The notes under the pieces were generated by a model. That model was not told the DNA's origin. It did no database searches and saw nothing but the letters and a program-made list of their open reading frames with translations. Shown here piece after piece: positions 34,393-42,552 of a DNA stretch of 64,000 nucleotides. Source of the DNA: Mycolicibacterium komossense (GTDB lineage Bacteria > Actinomycetota > Actinomycetes > Mycobacteriales > Mycobacteriaceae). The stretch lies in NCBI RefSeq assembly GCF_025822605.1, contig NZ_JACKTY010000033.1, forward strand, positions 62,509-126,508, in the 5' to 3' direction. A program made the position numbers and the translations under genes. How positions within the stretch are numbered: position 1 is the stretch's first letter; the number at the start of each line of letters is the position of its first letter.

Positions 34393-34659
34393 TCATTCGC
34401 AGGCGGGCGGTGACCCCTGACGCGAGACTGTCGACGCGATGGCCTGGAGCGTCTCGCAGCCGCCCTTGCCGGTGGTCATCTCCATACCCATCAACAGCAG
34501 GCCAGAGAGATTGACGAGGCCGGTGATCAACCCCGCAGTTCCATCGGGTTCGGCGAGGTAGGCGTCGATTCGTTCATGTAAGAACTCACCGTTGTGATCG
34601 CCGTCGCTCCAGGCGGTCATCACATCGATGGCCCACCGAGTCTTTTCGTCGTCGGCCAT
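34393..34659 (-). CDS. Small hypothetical protein, 88 residues
   Basis: An acidic N-terminal half ('MADDEKTRWAIDVMTAW', 'HERIDAYLAEPDG') is followed by a mildly hydrophobic helix 'TGLVNLSGLLLMGMEM' and a Cys near 'GGCETL'. ATG 34659 has a GGAAGG-like sequence upstream. It lies 26 bases after sodA in the same direction and may be co-transcribed. Family not recognised. The ~200 bases between it and cstA hold no clear gene. Confidence 0.6.
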   Translation of the reverse strand: MADDEKTRWAIDVMTAWSDGDHNGEFLHERIDAYLAEPDGTAGLITGLVNLSGLLLMGMEMTTGKGGCETLQAIASTVSRQGSPPACE

Positions 34660-34685
34660 GGCAGGCCTTCCATCCGGTAATGACG

Positions 34686-35306
34686 CTAGAAGATCAGGCC
34701 CTGGGTCTTACTGGTGGCGGCGGCGAACCGGTCTTGCACGTCGGCCCAGTTCACGACGTTCCAAAAAGCTTTCACGTAGTCGGCCTTGACGTTCTTGTAC
34801 TGCAAGTAGAACGCGTGCTCCCACATGTCGACCTGGAGTAGCGGGATGATGCCGAGCGGCACGTTGGCCTGCTGGTCGTAGAGCTGGAAGGTGAGCAGGC
34901 GCTGACCTAGTGTGTCGTAGCCCAGGACTGCCCAGCCCGAGCCCTGCAGCCCGTTGGCGGCGGCGGTGAACTGAGCCTGGAACTTGTCGAACGACCCGAA
35001 TTGGTCGTCGATGGCGGCGGCCAGCCCACCTATCGGCTTGTCGCCGCCGTTGGGGGAGAGGTTCTTCCACCAGATCGAGTGATTGACATGACCGCCGAGG
35101 TGGAACGCCAGATTCTTCTCGTTGAGGAAGATCGCTCCGTGATCGCCCGTGGCGCGGGCCTCCTCAAGCTTGGCGATCGCGTCGTTGACGCCCTTCACAT
35201 AGGCCGCGTGATGCTTGCTGTGGTGAATCTCGTTGATCTGACCGGAAATATGCGGTTCGAGGGCGGCGTAATCGTAGTCCAGGTCCGGCAGGGTGTATTC
35301 AGCCAT
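34686..35306 (-). CDS. sodA: Superoxide dismutase, Mn-type SodA
   Basis: A 206-residue Fe/Mn superoxide dismutase without signal peptide. Metal ligands are His28 (in EIHHSKHH), the His in 'GGHVNHSIWW', and Asp/His in 'VDMWEHAFYLQY'. In the segment 'FQLYDQQANV' the residue that is His in the iron enzyme of M. tuberculosis is Gln, as in the Mn enzymes of rapid growers such as M. smegmatis, so manganese is the expected metal. AGAGAGGAC precedes the ATG. Mycobacterial SodA is abundant and partly exported without a classical signal. Confidence 0.96.
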   Translation of the reverse strand: MAEYTLPDLDYDYAALEPHISGQINEIHHSKHHAAYVKGVNDAIAKLEEARATGDHGAIFLNEKNLAFHLGGHVNHSIWWKNLSPNGGDKPIGGLAAAIDDQFGSFDKFQAQFTAAANGLQGSGWAVLGYDTLGQRLLTFQLYDQQANVPLGIIPLLQVDMWEHAFYLQYKNVKADYVKAFWNVVNWADVQDRFAAATSKTQGLIF

Positions 35307-35686
35307 GAGAGTCCTCTCTGGTGTTCAGTTGTCGGTTGCCCGTCGCCTCGGCGCGCCTGAAGCGGCGCGTGGTCGGCTTCGTGCAGTCGCTCCCGTCGCA
35401 GGATATGGTCCCGGTGGCTCATCTGTCTACCTGTTCATGTGTTGCTGTGTTAGTTTGGAATAACGGGCGGCCGCGCGCGACGTCGATGCAGCACATCACT
35501 GAGCGACTTGTCTTCAGGGCAGGAGCTGGCGCGACGGCCGACCCGTCCAATAATCGTAGGAATCTCTGTAGCGCAACGATTTCGATGCTTGAAGCAGAGC
35601 CCGTCAGGTCCCGCAGGGTCGGCCCGACCGACAATTCCCGGCTTTCTCGGCTGCTGACGTTGGCTGGGGGGCTTTTGTGCGGGACG
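35307..35686. other. Intergenic region between sodA and the zinc-finger gene
   Basis: 380 bases divide two divergent genes. A plus-strand frame is open through it from 35321, but it has no ribosome-binding site, low coding character and an odd composition, so I treat it as non-coding. It contains a stretch with TTAGTTTGGAATAAC (35448-35462) that could be part of a promoter. No hairpin or clear operator was seen. Confidence 0.5.
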
Positions 35687-36448
35687 ATGGACGGTATGCA
35701 GTGCGATGTGGCGCGGGAAGCGTTGTCTGCGCGGATCGACGGCGAACGCGAGCCGGTGCCGGCCGCGCGGGTCGATGAGCATCTGCAGACCTGTCGGGAC
35801 TGCTGTGCCTGGTACATCCTGGCTGACGAGCAGGCCAAGAGTGTGACGTTACGGCCGGCGCAGGCGCGTCCGGACTTGTCGGCGGCGATCTTGCTGGCCG
35901 CGGGAATCGCGCCCGTCGGGCGTTACCGCCGATGGGCGCGCCGGACCCGTCGCTACGGTGCCCGGGGTGCGTTGATCGCGGTCGGGGTGGTGCAGCTGAT
36001 AATCGCGCTCGCCCAGATCGATGGCGCCGATTTCGGGATGCTCACCTCCGCGGCGCACCACGGCGGTGCGATGAATGGCGAGCACCTGATGAACGAGACC
36101 ACCGCGTGGTCTTTCGCGTTGGGGTTGGCGATGATCATCGCCGGTGCGTGGCCCGTCGCGGCGGCGGGAATCGCCTGCGTGGTAGGCATTTTCGCGGTGG
36201 TGTTGGGCTGGTATGTGGTCGCCGATTCACTGGCCGGACAGGTCACCGAGATCCGCGTGCTCAGTCATCTTCCGGTGATCGGCGGCGCGGTCTTGGCGGC
36301 ACTGGTGTACCGCCAGTTCGGCCACGGCAGGCCAACCCCGCCCGCAGCATCGGCCGGCGACACCGCCGACGATATCGTCCTGCCCGGCAACGCACGCCGC
36401 GGCCGCCGCCGCGGACACCTACGATCGAGCACCGACTCAGCGGCCTAG
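35687..36448 (+). CDS. Zinc-finger (zf-HC2) membrane protein, anti-sigma-like
   Basis: A ~253-residue protein; starts at 35687 or 35696 are both possible. Residues ~5-45 carry the anti-sigma zinc motif, Cys early ('QCDVAREALSARIDGE') then His-x3-Cys-x2-Cys in 'VDEHLQTCRDCCAWY'. Three or four membrane helices follow (~95-220), then a basic tail. It recalls M. tuberculosis Rv0093c, which as I remember lies next to ctpA. It is about 3 kb from the start of the metal island, whose SigC has no other obvious partner, so an anti-SigC role is possible but unproven. Confidence 0.75.
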   Translation: MDGMQCDVAREALSARIDGEREPVPAARVDEHLQTCRDCCAWYILADEQAKSVTLRPAQARPDLSAAILLAAGIAPVGRYRRWARRTRRYGARGALIAVGVVQLIIALAQIDGADFGMLTSAAHHGGAMNGEHLMNETTAWSFALGLAMIIAGAWPVAAAGIACVVGIFAVVLGWYVVADSLAGQVTEIRVLSHLPVIGGAVLAALVYRQFGHGRPTPPAASAGDTADDIVLPGNARRGRRRGHLRSSTDSAA

Positions 36449-36483
36449 CCCCAAAGCCGCAATCAGCTCAGCGCATCACCAGC

Positions 36484-38118
36484 TCAGTGCATCGCCCCGG
36501 CCGGAATGTCGTCGCCGCCTTCGGCGATGCCCGCTTCTTCACCATCCGCCTCGGCGGGGACAGCATCGTCGCCGGCATCGGTCGCTGTCGTCGTGTCAGT
36601 CCCGTCGGCCTGGGATACCCGCCACGCGGTGAGAGCGGCCTCGATGGCCGCCACGACGAGCAGCGAGACACCGAAGATGGGATAGAGCACCCCGAGCGTG
36701 ACCGCGGTGGCGCCGATGGCGATGACAGCGCCTCTTGGCGTGGCGGCACGGGTGGTCTCGTTGGTGTTGCGGGGCAGCCCGGTGCCGCCCTTGGGACGGC
36801 GCTTCCACCACATCAGGAACCCGGTGAGCACGCTGATCAGCACGCCCAGGCATGCGACGGTGGCCGAGATACGGGTGAGCCAGCCGAGTTGGTTGCCCAT
36901 GTGCATGGCGATGCCGAAGCTGGTCAGCCGCGACAGCGCCCCGTCCTGGGCCGCGGTCGCGTTGGCAATGGTCGCTCCGGTGAACTGATTGAGGTAAAGG
37001 GTGCGCTGTTCCGAGACCTTCTGGGGCCAGTGGTTGACCACGGTGTAACTGCCATAGACCGTGTCCCCGTCGGTGGTCGTGTCCGACGGCGGGATGATCG
37101 AGTAACCAGGCACCATGTGCTCGTCCTTGGCGATCCGGTCGATCTCGGCGAATCCGAGTGGGGCCGGGCCGGGAGCCGTCCCGGGATCCGACGCGAGCAC
37201 CGGGTCGTCGGTGGCAGCCCAGGCGATCCGCCGACCGAGCCGGTCGTAATCGCCCATCTTGGCCGGCGTCGAGGGGGCATCGATCTCGGTCGACGGAGTC
37301 ACCGTCGAGGCGAAGGCTCGCCAGTTCTCGCCCCAGTAGCGCGACCAGGTGAGCCCGGAGAGGATGTAGCAGATCAGGATCACCGCGATCACCACCCCGG
37401 TCAGCGCATGCAGGTCGCGCCACCGAACTCGACCGCCGCTACGCCACCGGATCCGCAGCAGTGGCTTGGTGCTCTGGATCGCTCGCGGCCACCACAGGAA
37501 GACGCCGCTGGCCAGCAACACCAGAATCCATCCCGCGGTCAGTTCCATCCAGAGATTGCCCACGCCGACCGGGATGGTGGCGGCTGGATAGGCCGACGGT
37601 GCGATCAGATGTCCCAGTGACGGCAGCTGAACCTTGGGCCCGTCGTTGCCGAACATCCGGTGGATTTGATTGGCCCAGCCCACCAGCCCGGACAGCTGAC
37701 TGCGTTGACCGAGATACTGGCCGGTGTACGGATCGACGAACACCTGAGTCAGATTGGCCTCGCCGTTCGGATACTCCGGAGCGGTCGGGCGGAGAAAGTC
37801 GATCTGGGTCGACCGGCCTGGGTCTTGCGGCGGTGTAACGGCGTCGAGGGCGTAGTCGGCAGCTACGTGCTGCTGGGCGACCCTGACCTGCTCGTCGAGG
37901 GGAATCGTCTCGGGGCCCTGTGAGACCACGAGCAGATCTCGGTTGAGCAGGGTGTCCAACGGCTGGCTGTAGAGGATCACCAAACCGGTGCAGGCCAGCA
38001 CTACCAGGACAGGTGCGGCGAACAACCCCACCCAGAAGTGCAATCGCCAGATCCGGCGCAGGAGGGCGGCCTGGCCATTGGGCTTCGTATGTACAGCGGT
38101 TGCCACTGGATTCTCCAT
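36484..38118 (-). CDS. PepSY-domain membrane protein (PiuB/FecR-neighbour type)
   Basis: A 544-residue protein with an N-terminal helix 'RRIWRLHFWVGLFAAPVLVVLACTGLVIL' (overlapping blocks), a large extracytoplasmic part with 'FVDPYTGQYLG' and 'NQIHRMFG', further helices 'WILVLLASGVFLWWPR', 'LHALTGVVIAVILICYILSGL', then 'LYLNQFTGATI' and 'IAMHMGNQLGWLTRI' and three C-terminal helices. This is the PepSY-associated TM architecture seen in iron- or copper-reducing and uptake proteins, with membrane histidines able to bind haem. The tail is acidic. It stands next to the copper genes, and metal reduction is plausible but not shown. Confidence 0.85.
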   Translation of the reverse strand: MENPVATAVHTKPNGQAALLRRIWRLHFWVGLFAAPVLVVLACTGLVILYSQPLDTLLNRDLLVVSQGPETIPLDEQVRVAQQHVAADYALDAVTPPQDPGRSTQIDFLRPTAPEYPNGEANLTQVFVDPYTGQYLGQRSQLSGLVGWANQIHRMFGNDGPKVQLPSLGHLIAPSAYPAATIPVGVGNLWMELTAGWILVLLASGVFLWWPRAIQSTKPLLRIRWRSGGRVRWRDLHALTGVVIAVILICYILSGLTWSRYWGENWRAFASTVTPSTEIDAPSTPAKMGDYDRLGRRIAWAATDDPVLASDPGTAPGPAPLGFAEIDRIAKDEHMVPGYSIIPPSDTTTDGDTVYGSYTVVNHWPQKVSEQRTLYLNQFTGATIANATAAQDGALSRLTSFGIAMHMGNQLGWLTRISATVACLGVLISVLTGFLMWWKRRPKGGTGLPRNTNETTRAATPRGAVIAIGATAVTLGVLYPIFGVSLLVVAAIEAALTAWRVSQADGTDTTTATDAGDDAVPAEADGEEAGIAEGGDDIPAGAMH

Positions 38119-38224
38119 GGATTGCGCGGACCGGCGCTATCACCGAGCCCTGAACAGACTTGTCAGGTTGTTGGTCGTCGCCGGGGCGGTCTTAGTTCCC
38201 ACGGCACCGGCAGTCGGCGGCGCC

Positions 38225-38872
38225 TTAGAGCATCACGCCGAACATGATCGCCATGCCCGCAGCCATGAACGACTGACAGAGGGTTCCGGCGTGTGCAAGC
38301 AATCCGCAATCCGCTGTGGAGTCCTTTCGCCGTTGGACGACGTATCGGTAAAGCCACCACACAGCCGCTATGGCGAATCCGACGGTGACCATCCAGTTGA
38401 CTGCGGTGATCCACTGAGGCTCAGCCGGGTGCCCCGACGTAGTGGCGGATGGCATCGCCATACCTGGCATTCCGGGCATCGACGCAGAGGGCACGTCGCC
38501 ACCGGGTGAACCGTCAGTGCCACCGGGTAACAGCGCGCCGTCCATCACCGCATACATCCATGCCATCGCACCCATCATCACGGCGTGGTACTCGTTGCCG
38601 AGCCGTTCGACAGGGCCTGGTGAACCCAGCGCCGCCATTCCGCCGAACCAGAGCGTCGCCAGTAGGAAAAACGCCATCGGCGGCCGGTTCGGCAGTTCCA
38701 TTCCGATCGGCCAGGCCATCACGATCATCGCGGCTGCCATCACCAGGTGTAGTGCATGACCGACGGCGTGGGTCCACTTCCGGTGACCAGCGGCAAGTGC
38801 GTAAAGACACTCGGCGAAGCTCAGCGCGAACAGGATGGTGACAACCCATCGAAGCGTGAGATCGGCGATCAC
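38225..38872 (-). CDS. DUF5134 membrane protein, Met/His-rich loop
   Basis: A 215-residue protein with 5-6 helices and the DUF5134 pattern: 'AECLYALAAGHRKWTHAVGHALHLVMAAAMIVMAW', 'NEYHAVMMGAMAWMYAVMDG'. A loop at ~125-150 is rich in Met, Pro and Ser ('SMPGMPGMAMPS'), as expected of a copper-binding extracytoplasmic segment. It is divergent from the CopD-CtaG gene across a 250-base region with a BlaI-like dyad. A second DUF5134 gene is at 48412-48984. Confidence 0.85.
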   Translation of the reverse strand: MIADLTLRWVVTILFALSFAECLYALAAGHRKWTHAVGHALHLVMAAAMIVMAWPIGMELPNRPPMAFFLLATLWFGGMAALGSPGPVERLGNEYHAVMMGAMAWMYAVMDGALLPGGTDGSPGGDVPSASMPGMPGMAMPSATTSGHPAEPQWITAVNWMVTVGFAIAAVWWLYRYVVQRRKDSTADCGLLAHAGTLCQSFMAAGMAIMFGVML

Positions 38873-39048
38873 GTTCCGGCCCCACCGGCTTCACCATGTG
38901 TCGGTTGCGGGGGAGTTGGCAAGTGCGTCTGTTTCAATCTCCGGCCTTCAGTTCTCGGGGGAGCCGCGGATGCGAGCTTGTCAGTGGTCGCTACCGACCA
39001 CCGGAAAGTTCCCGTCGAGATCATTCAGTGCTGAGCTCCGCAAGCCAA

Positions 39049-39065
39049 TACGACACGACGTCGTA
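39049..39065. promoter_or_regulatory. BlaI/CopY-like dyad upstream of copD-ctaG
   Basis: TACGAC (39049-39054) and GTCGTA (39060-39065) form a perfect 6-bp inverted repeat with a 5-base spacer, 58 bases before the copD-ctaG start. The TAC/GTA ends and overall size suit a BlaI-family operator, and a BlaI gene lies 3 kb away. Binding is inferred. Confidence 0.5.
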
Positions 39066-39122
39066 CACTTGCCCACGAGGCCGTGACGCACGTTGTCGTG
39101 GTCACGGAAGGTCGGTTCGGAC

Positions 39123-41090
39123 ATGACAGACACCGCCGCGGTCGTTGCCCCGCCCGCCGCGCCGAGTAAGGCCATCACCGCAGCGTTGCTCGCTGCCGGC
39201 GGCGCAGTGCTGGCGGCGCTGACGGTCTACGTCGTGGTATCCGGTGACAGCAAGTACCTCGAAACCGGGGACTCCCCTGCGGGGTTGACGACCAGCGCAC
39301 TCATGCAGGCCGGAACCTTTCTGGGGACGCTCTGTGGCGGGTTGTGTCTGGGCGCCATCGTCTACATCCTGGTGGGCGCCCGTCCTGATTCCCGGGGCCT
39401 CATCGACGCCGGAGTGTTCCGGGTGCACGTGCTCGCCGAACGAGCGGCAGCGGCCTGGGCAGTGTGTGCGATGGCGATGGTGGTCGTCTCAGCGGCTGAC
39501 GATGCTGGTGTGTCAGTCATCCGGCTCATTACGAGTAGCGCCATTCCCGACGCGGTTGCCGCCGATCAGCGAGCGGCCGCCTGGATCGTGACGGCATTCT
39601 GCGGGCTCCTGGTGGCGCTGTTCCTGCGCTGGTCTCTCCTGTGGATCACCCATGCGGTCCTGGTACTTCCGGCGGCAACGGCGGTGATGGCGGTGCCCGT
39701 CACGGGTAACGCGGCGACCGGCCCGAACCATGACTACGCCACCGGCGCCGTCATCATGTTCGCCATCGCCGCGGCAGTCCTGCTCGGCACCAAGGTGGCG
39801 GCGTCCCTGTCCCAGGGGGATCGGCGGCTGCGGATCGTGATGGTCATCGCCGGCGGCGTTGCCCTCGGATACGGCATGCCGCTGCTGGGTTTGCTTGTGC
39901 CGGCCCGCTACGTGCTCACCACCGCCTATGGCCGCTGGGGCGTGATCGCGGCAGTGCTGCTGTTCGCCGTCTTCATCTCCGACGCCGTCGCACTGCACCG
40001 ACAGCGTCGCAACGGTCGGGCGTATCAGCGGGTGGATCTGGCAGGAGCGCTCGCCATGATCGCGGTGGTGGGGGCGACCTCGGCAATGGCGGTCCGCACA
40101 GCTCCAGCACTGCTGGCGCATCGGTTCACGTCGTGGGACGTCTACCTCGGCTACGAACTTCCCGACCCGCCAAACTTTGTCACCCTGCTGTCGATGTGGC
40201 GGTGGGACATCGTGATCGGCGCCGCCGCGGTGTTCGCGGCAGCCGCCTACCTCATCGCCGTCATCGGGCTACGCAGGCGCGGCGACGCCTGGCCGCCGGG
40301 ACGTACCGTTGCCTGGCTGATTGGCTGTGCAGCGTTGCTGTTCGTCAGCAGCTCGGGGGTCAAGGCCTACGGATCGGCGATGTTCAGCGTGCACATGGGC
40401 GAGCACATGGCGTTGAACATGTTCATCCCGGTGGTATTGGTGCTCGGCGCCCCGGCAACCCTGGCGCTGCGCATACTGCCTGCCGCACCCGCAGGTTCGC
40501 GGCCGGGGCCACGAGAATGGCTCCTGACCGTTCTGCAGTCCAAGTTCACCGGCTTCTTCGCGCACCCAGCAACCGCTTTTGTGATCTTCGTGGGCTCGCT
40601 GTACCTGGTGTATTTCACCCCGCTGTTCGGCACTCTGGCCCGATACCACTGGGGGCACGAGTTGATGAGTGCCCATTTCCTGATCACCGGTTACCTGTTC
40701 TATTGGGGCATCATCGGGATTGATCCGGGCCCGCGCCGGCTGCCGTTTTTGGCGCGGCTGGGCCTGTTGTTCGCGGTCATGCCATTTCATGCCTTCTTCG
40801 GCATCGCCACCATGAGCATGACTTCGATCATCGGCAAAACCTTCTACGGGCATCTGGGTCTGCCCTGGCTCGAGAGTCTCACGCGCGACCAATGGCTCGG
40901 CGGCGCAATTGCCTGGGGTGCGGGCGAAGTGCCCGTGCTTATCGTCGTGGTTGCGTTGATCACCCAGTGGGCGCGCCAAGATCGGCGCGACAGCGCGCGG
41001 GTCGACCGCCAGTCCGACACTTATCACAACGACGACGACCTCGAGGCGTACAACGCCATGCTGCGCGAGCTGTCGCGCACCCGTCGCTAA
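39123..41090 (+). CDS. CopD-CtaG fusion membrane protein (copper / cytochrome oxidase assembly)
   Basis: A 655-residue protein with ~14-16 helices, similar in layout to M. tuberculosis Rv0102. The first half (to ~330) is CopD-like; the second half is a CtaG_Cox11-type caa3 assembly domain with 'VKAYGSAMFSVHMGEHMALNMFIPVVLVLGAPATLALR', 'GHELMSAHFLITGYLFYW', 'FHAFFGIATMSM' and many conserved Met/His in helices. The role is probably delivery of copper across the membrane to respiratory oxidases. ATG 39123 follows GGAAGGTCGG and is preferred to a TTG 30 bases upstream. The C-terminal tail is charged and cytosolic. Confidence 0.88.
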   Translation: MTDTAAVVAPPAAPSKAITAALLAAGGAVLAALTVYVVVSGDSKYLETGDSPAGLTTSALMQAGTFLGTLCGGLCLGAIVYILVGARPDSRGLIDAGVFRVHVLAERAAAAWAVCAMAMVVVSAADDAGVSVIRLITSSAIPDAVAADQRAAAWIVTAFCGLLVALFLRWSLLWITHAVLVLPAATAVMAVPVTGNAATGPNHDYATGAVIMFAIAAAVLLGTKVAASLSQGDRRLRIVMVIAGGVALGYGMPLLGLLVPARYVLTTAYGRWGVIAAVLLFAVFISDAVALHRQRRNGRAYQRVDLAGALAMIAVVGATSAMAVRTAPALLAHRFTSWDVYLGYELPDPPNFVTLLSMWRWDIVIGAAAVFAAAAYLIAVIGLRRRGDAWPPGRTVAWLIGCAALLFVSSSGVKAYGSAMFSVHMGEHMALNMFIPVVLVLGAPATLALRILPAAPAGSRPGPREWLLTVLQSKFTGFFAHPATAFVIFVGSLYLVYFTPLFGTLARYHWGHELMSAHFLITGYLFYWGIIGIDPGPRRLPFLARLGLLFAVMPFHAFFGIATMSMTSIIGKTFYGHLGLPWLESLTRDQWLGGAIAWGAGEVPVLIVVVALITQWARQDRRDSARVDRQSDTYHNDDDLEAYNAMLRELSRTRR

Positions 41091-41138
41091 CCTTTCGGCT
41101 AGCTGTGAACTCCCTGCGGGCTGTGGTCTAATCTGCGC

Positions 41139-41816
41139 ATGCATATCGAACCGGGGCTCGTAGAGGGGCCGAAGATCATCCTCAGCTACGTGACGGCCAC
41201 CGGTGCGGGTGCCTACGCAATGAGCTTGGCCTGGAAGCTCATTCGCGATCGCGGGCCTGTTGCGCTGCTGGGACGCACCGTCGCAACCACTGCGTTGGTT
41301 TTCGTCTTCTTTCAGGTCTTTCCGCACTACCCGGTGGGAATCTCCGAGGTGCACCTGATTCTCGGATCGACCCTGTTCCTGATCTTCGGCGCCGCCCCCG
41401 CAGCCTTCGGCCTGGCATTCGGACTGCTCATTCAAGGCTTGTTCTTCGCTCCATTTGATCTACCCCAGTACGGCATGAATGTGACGACCTTGCTCGTCCC
41501 GCTGTTCGCACTGCAGTTCGCCGCGCACAAGGTGATTGCGCCGAACACGCCGTACGTGGAACTCAAATACCGCCAGGCGCTGGCGCTTTCGACCACCTAT
41601 CAAGCGGGAATCGTGTCCTGGGTGGCGTTCTGGGCACTCTACGGCCAGGGTTTTGCTCTCGCCAATGTCTTGGCGATCAGCACCTTCGGTGGAGCCTATC
41701 TACTCGTGATCCTGGTCGAGCCACTAGCCGATCTCGGAGTGCTGGCTTGCGCGAAGGGATTGCGCCGCGTGCAGAACAATCCGATGCTGGAGCGACGGCT
41801 CTTCAGCCCGGCGTAG
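41139..41816 (+). CDS. Stand-alone CbiM-like metal permease
   Basis: A 225-residue membrane protein beginning MHIEPGLVEGPK, where His2 is in the position that, with the N-terminal amine, binds Co/Ni in CbiM/NikM. Helices 'GISEVHLILGSTLFLIFGAAPAAFGLAFGLLIQGLFF' and the conserved His of 'VHL' and 'QYGMN' match the core. It belongs to a CbiM-like subgroup found without CbiN, CbiQ or CbiO beside it. A separate full CbiMNQO set is on the other strand 3 kb away. The metallothionein-like gene follows after 42 bases in the same direction. Confidence 0.8.
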   Translation: MHIEPGLVEGPKIILSYVTATGAGAYAMSLAWKLIRDRGPVALLGRTVATTALVFVFFQVFPHYPVGISEVHLILGSTLFLIFGAAPAAFGLAFGLLIQGLFFAPFDLPQYGMNVTTLLVPLFALQFAAHKVIAPNTPYVELKYRQALALSTTYQAGIVSWVAFWALYGQGFALANVLAISTFGGAYLLVILVEPLADLGVLACAKGLRRVQNNPMLERRLFSPA

Positions 41817-41825
41817 ATATCGCGG

Positions 41826-41850
41826 GTCTATAGCCCCGGCGCGCATAGAC
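41826..41850. promoter_or_regulatory. Dyad in front of the metallothionein-like gene
   Basis: GTCTAT (41826-41831) and ATAGAC (41845-41850) are a perfect inverted repeat with a 13-base GC-rich spacer, ending 8 bases before the start codon of the 35-codon gene. It could be an operator (the spacing suits a dimeric regulator) or form a hairpin that affects translation. Confidence 0.45.
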
Positions 41851-41858
41851 TTCGAGTC

Positions 41859-41966
41859 ATGGAAAACGACAGCACTGATAACGATTGCGGCAATCCGAAC
41901 TGTACGTGTGGACCGCGGTGCAACTGCGGAACCACGTGCCAGTGCGGATCGACCACCAAAACGTAA
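41859..41966 (+). CDS. Metallothionein-like Cys-rich peptide, 35 residues
   Basis: ATG 41859 to TAA 41964-41966 encodes 35 residues with seven cysteines at 10, 15, 17, 21, 23, 27 and 29, giving C-x4-C-x-C-x3-C-x-C-x3-C-x-C. The first nine residues are polar and acidic; the tail is Ser-Thr-Thr-Lys-Thr. The Cys-x-Cys blocks separated by Gly-containing triplets are those of metallothioneins that wrap Cu(I), Zn or Cd in thiolate clusters. It does not resemble mycobacterial MymT in length or spacing. It lies in the metal island between a CbiM-like permease and BlaI. The ribosome-binding site is weak, so translation may be leaderless or depend on the upstream gene. Function is inferred from composition and context. 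Confidence 0.75.
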   Translation: MENDSTDNDCGNPNCTCGPRCNCGTTCQCGSTTKT

Positions 41967-42065
41967 ATCTGACCGGGTGGTCGGTGCAGTGTCCAGACAA
42001 CACCGCGCCGGCGCACAACCCGTCTCTTGCGGAAACGTCTCCTCTGACGGCGAGCGTGCGCGGTG

Positions 42066-42428
42066 CTAGGCGAGTGCGCGGCGCAGCGCAGCGGCTTCGT
42101 CGACTCCGACCCGGCCGACGAAATGCACCAGTGCGGCATCCCGGCCGCACCGGTCGGCTACCTGATCCAATGCGTCGACCATCAACCGGGCGACCAGCTC
42201 GTCACGGCCATGTGTTGGTGCGTATCTGAAGGCGCGATCGGCACGGATCTGGACAACCAGGCTTTTTCCGGCAAGCCGGTGGAGGACTGTCATGACGGTG
42301 GTGTAGGCAAGCGCCCGCTCAACGCACAGTGCTTGATGAACCTGCCGTACGGTCTGTGGCTCGTCGGTGTCCCACAGGTGGTCCATCACCGCACGCTCGA
42401 GATCCCCCAGACGTTTCAGCCTCGCCAT
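42066..42428 (-). CDS. blaI: BlaI/CopY-family repressor
   Basis: A 120-residue winged-helix repressor. GGGAGG precedes ATG 42428 (MARLKRLGDLERAVMDHLW). 'PQTVRQVHQAL', 'LAYTTVMTVLHRLAGKSLV' (recognition helix) and 'YAPTHGRDELVARLMVDAL' are nearly those of M. tuberculosis BlaI Rv1846c, but the C-terminal ~15 residues of that protein are missing. In M. tuberculosis BlaI is released by the protease BlaR1, encoded next to it. No blaR1 gene is present here, so release must come from elsewhere or from direct sensing. Within the island it is a candidate regulator of the copper genes. Confidence 0.9.
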   Translation of the reverse strand: MARLKRLGDLERAVMDHLWDTDEPQTVRQVHQALCVERALAYTTVMTVLHRLAGKSLVVQIRADRAFRYAPTHGRDELVARLMVDALDQVADRCGRDAALVHFVGRVGVDEAAALRRALA

Positions 42429-42552
42429 CTCTGCCTCCCTCGCCGACTCCACTGCACGGGCTTATGGCTACAGAGTCGTGCGGAAGCAGGGTCTGGTTCC
42501 CTGGCTGCTGATTTTCGTGATGGTTCGGCCGAGATGCCGGATGCGATCACCA

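Noticed and set aside
35321..35686. Upstream extension of the zinc-finger gene
   Set aside because: The frame stays open, but the composition is non-coding and the zinc motif normally lies within the first 10 residues, pointing to a start near 35687.
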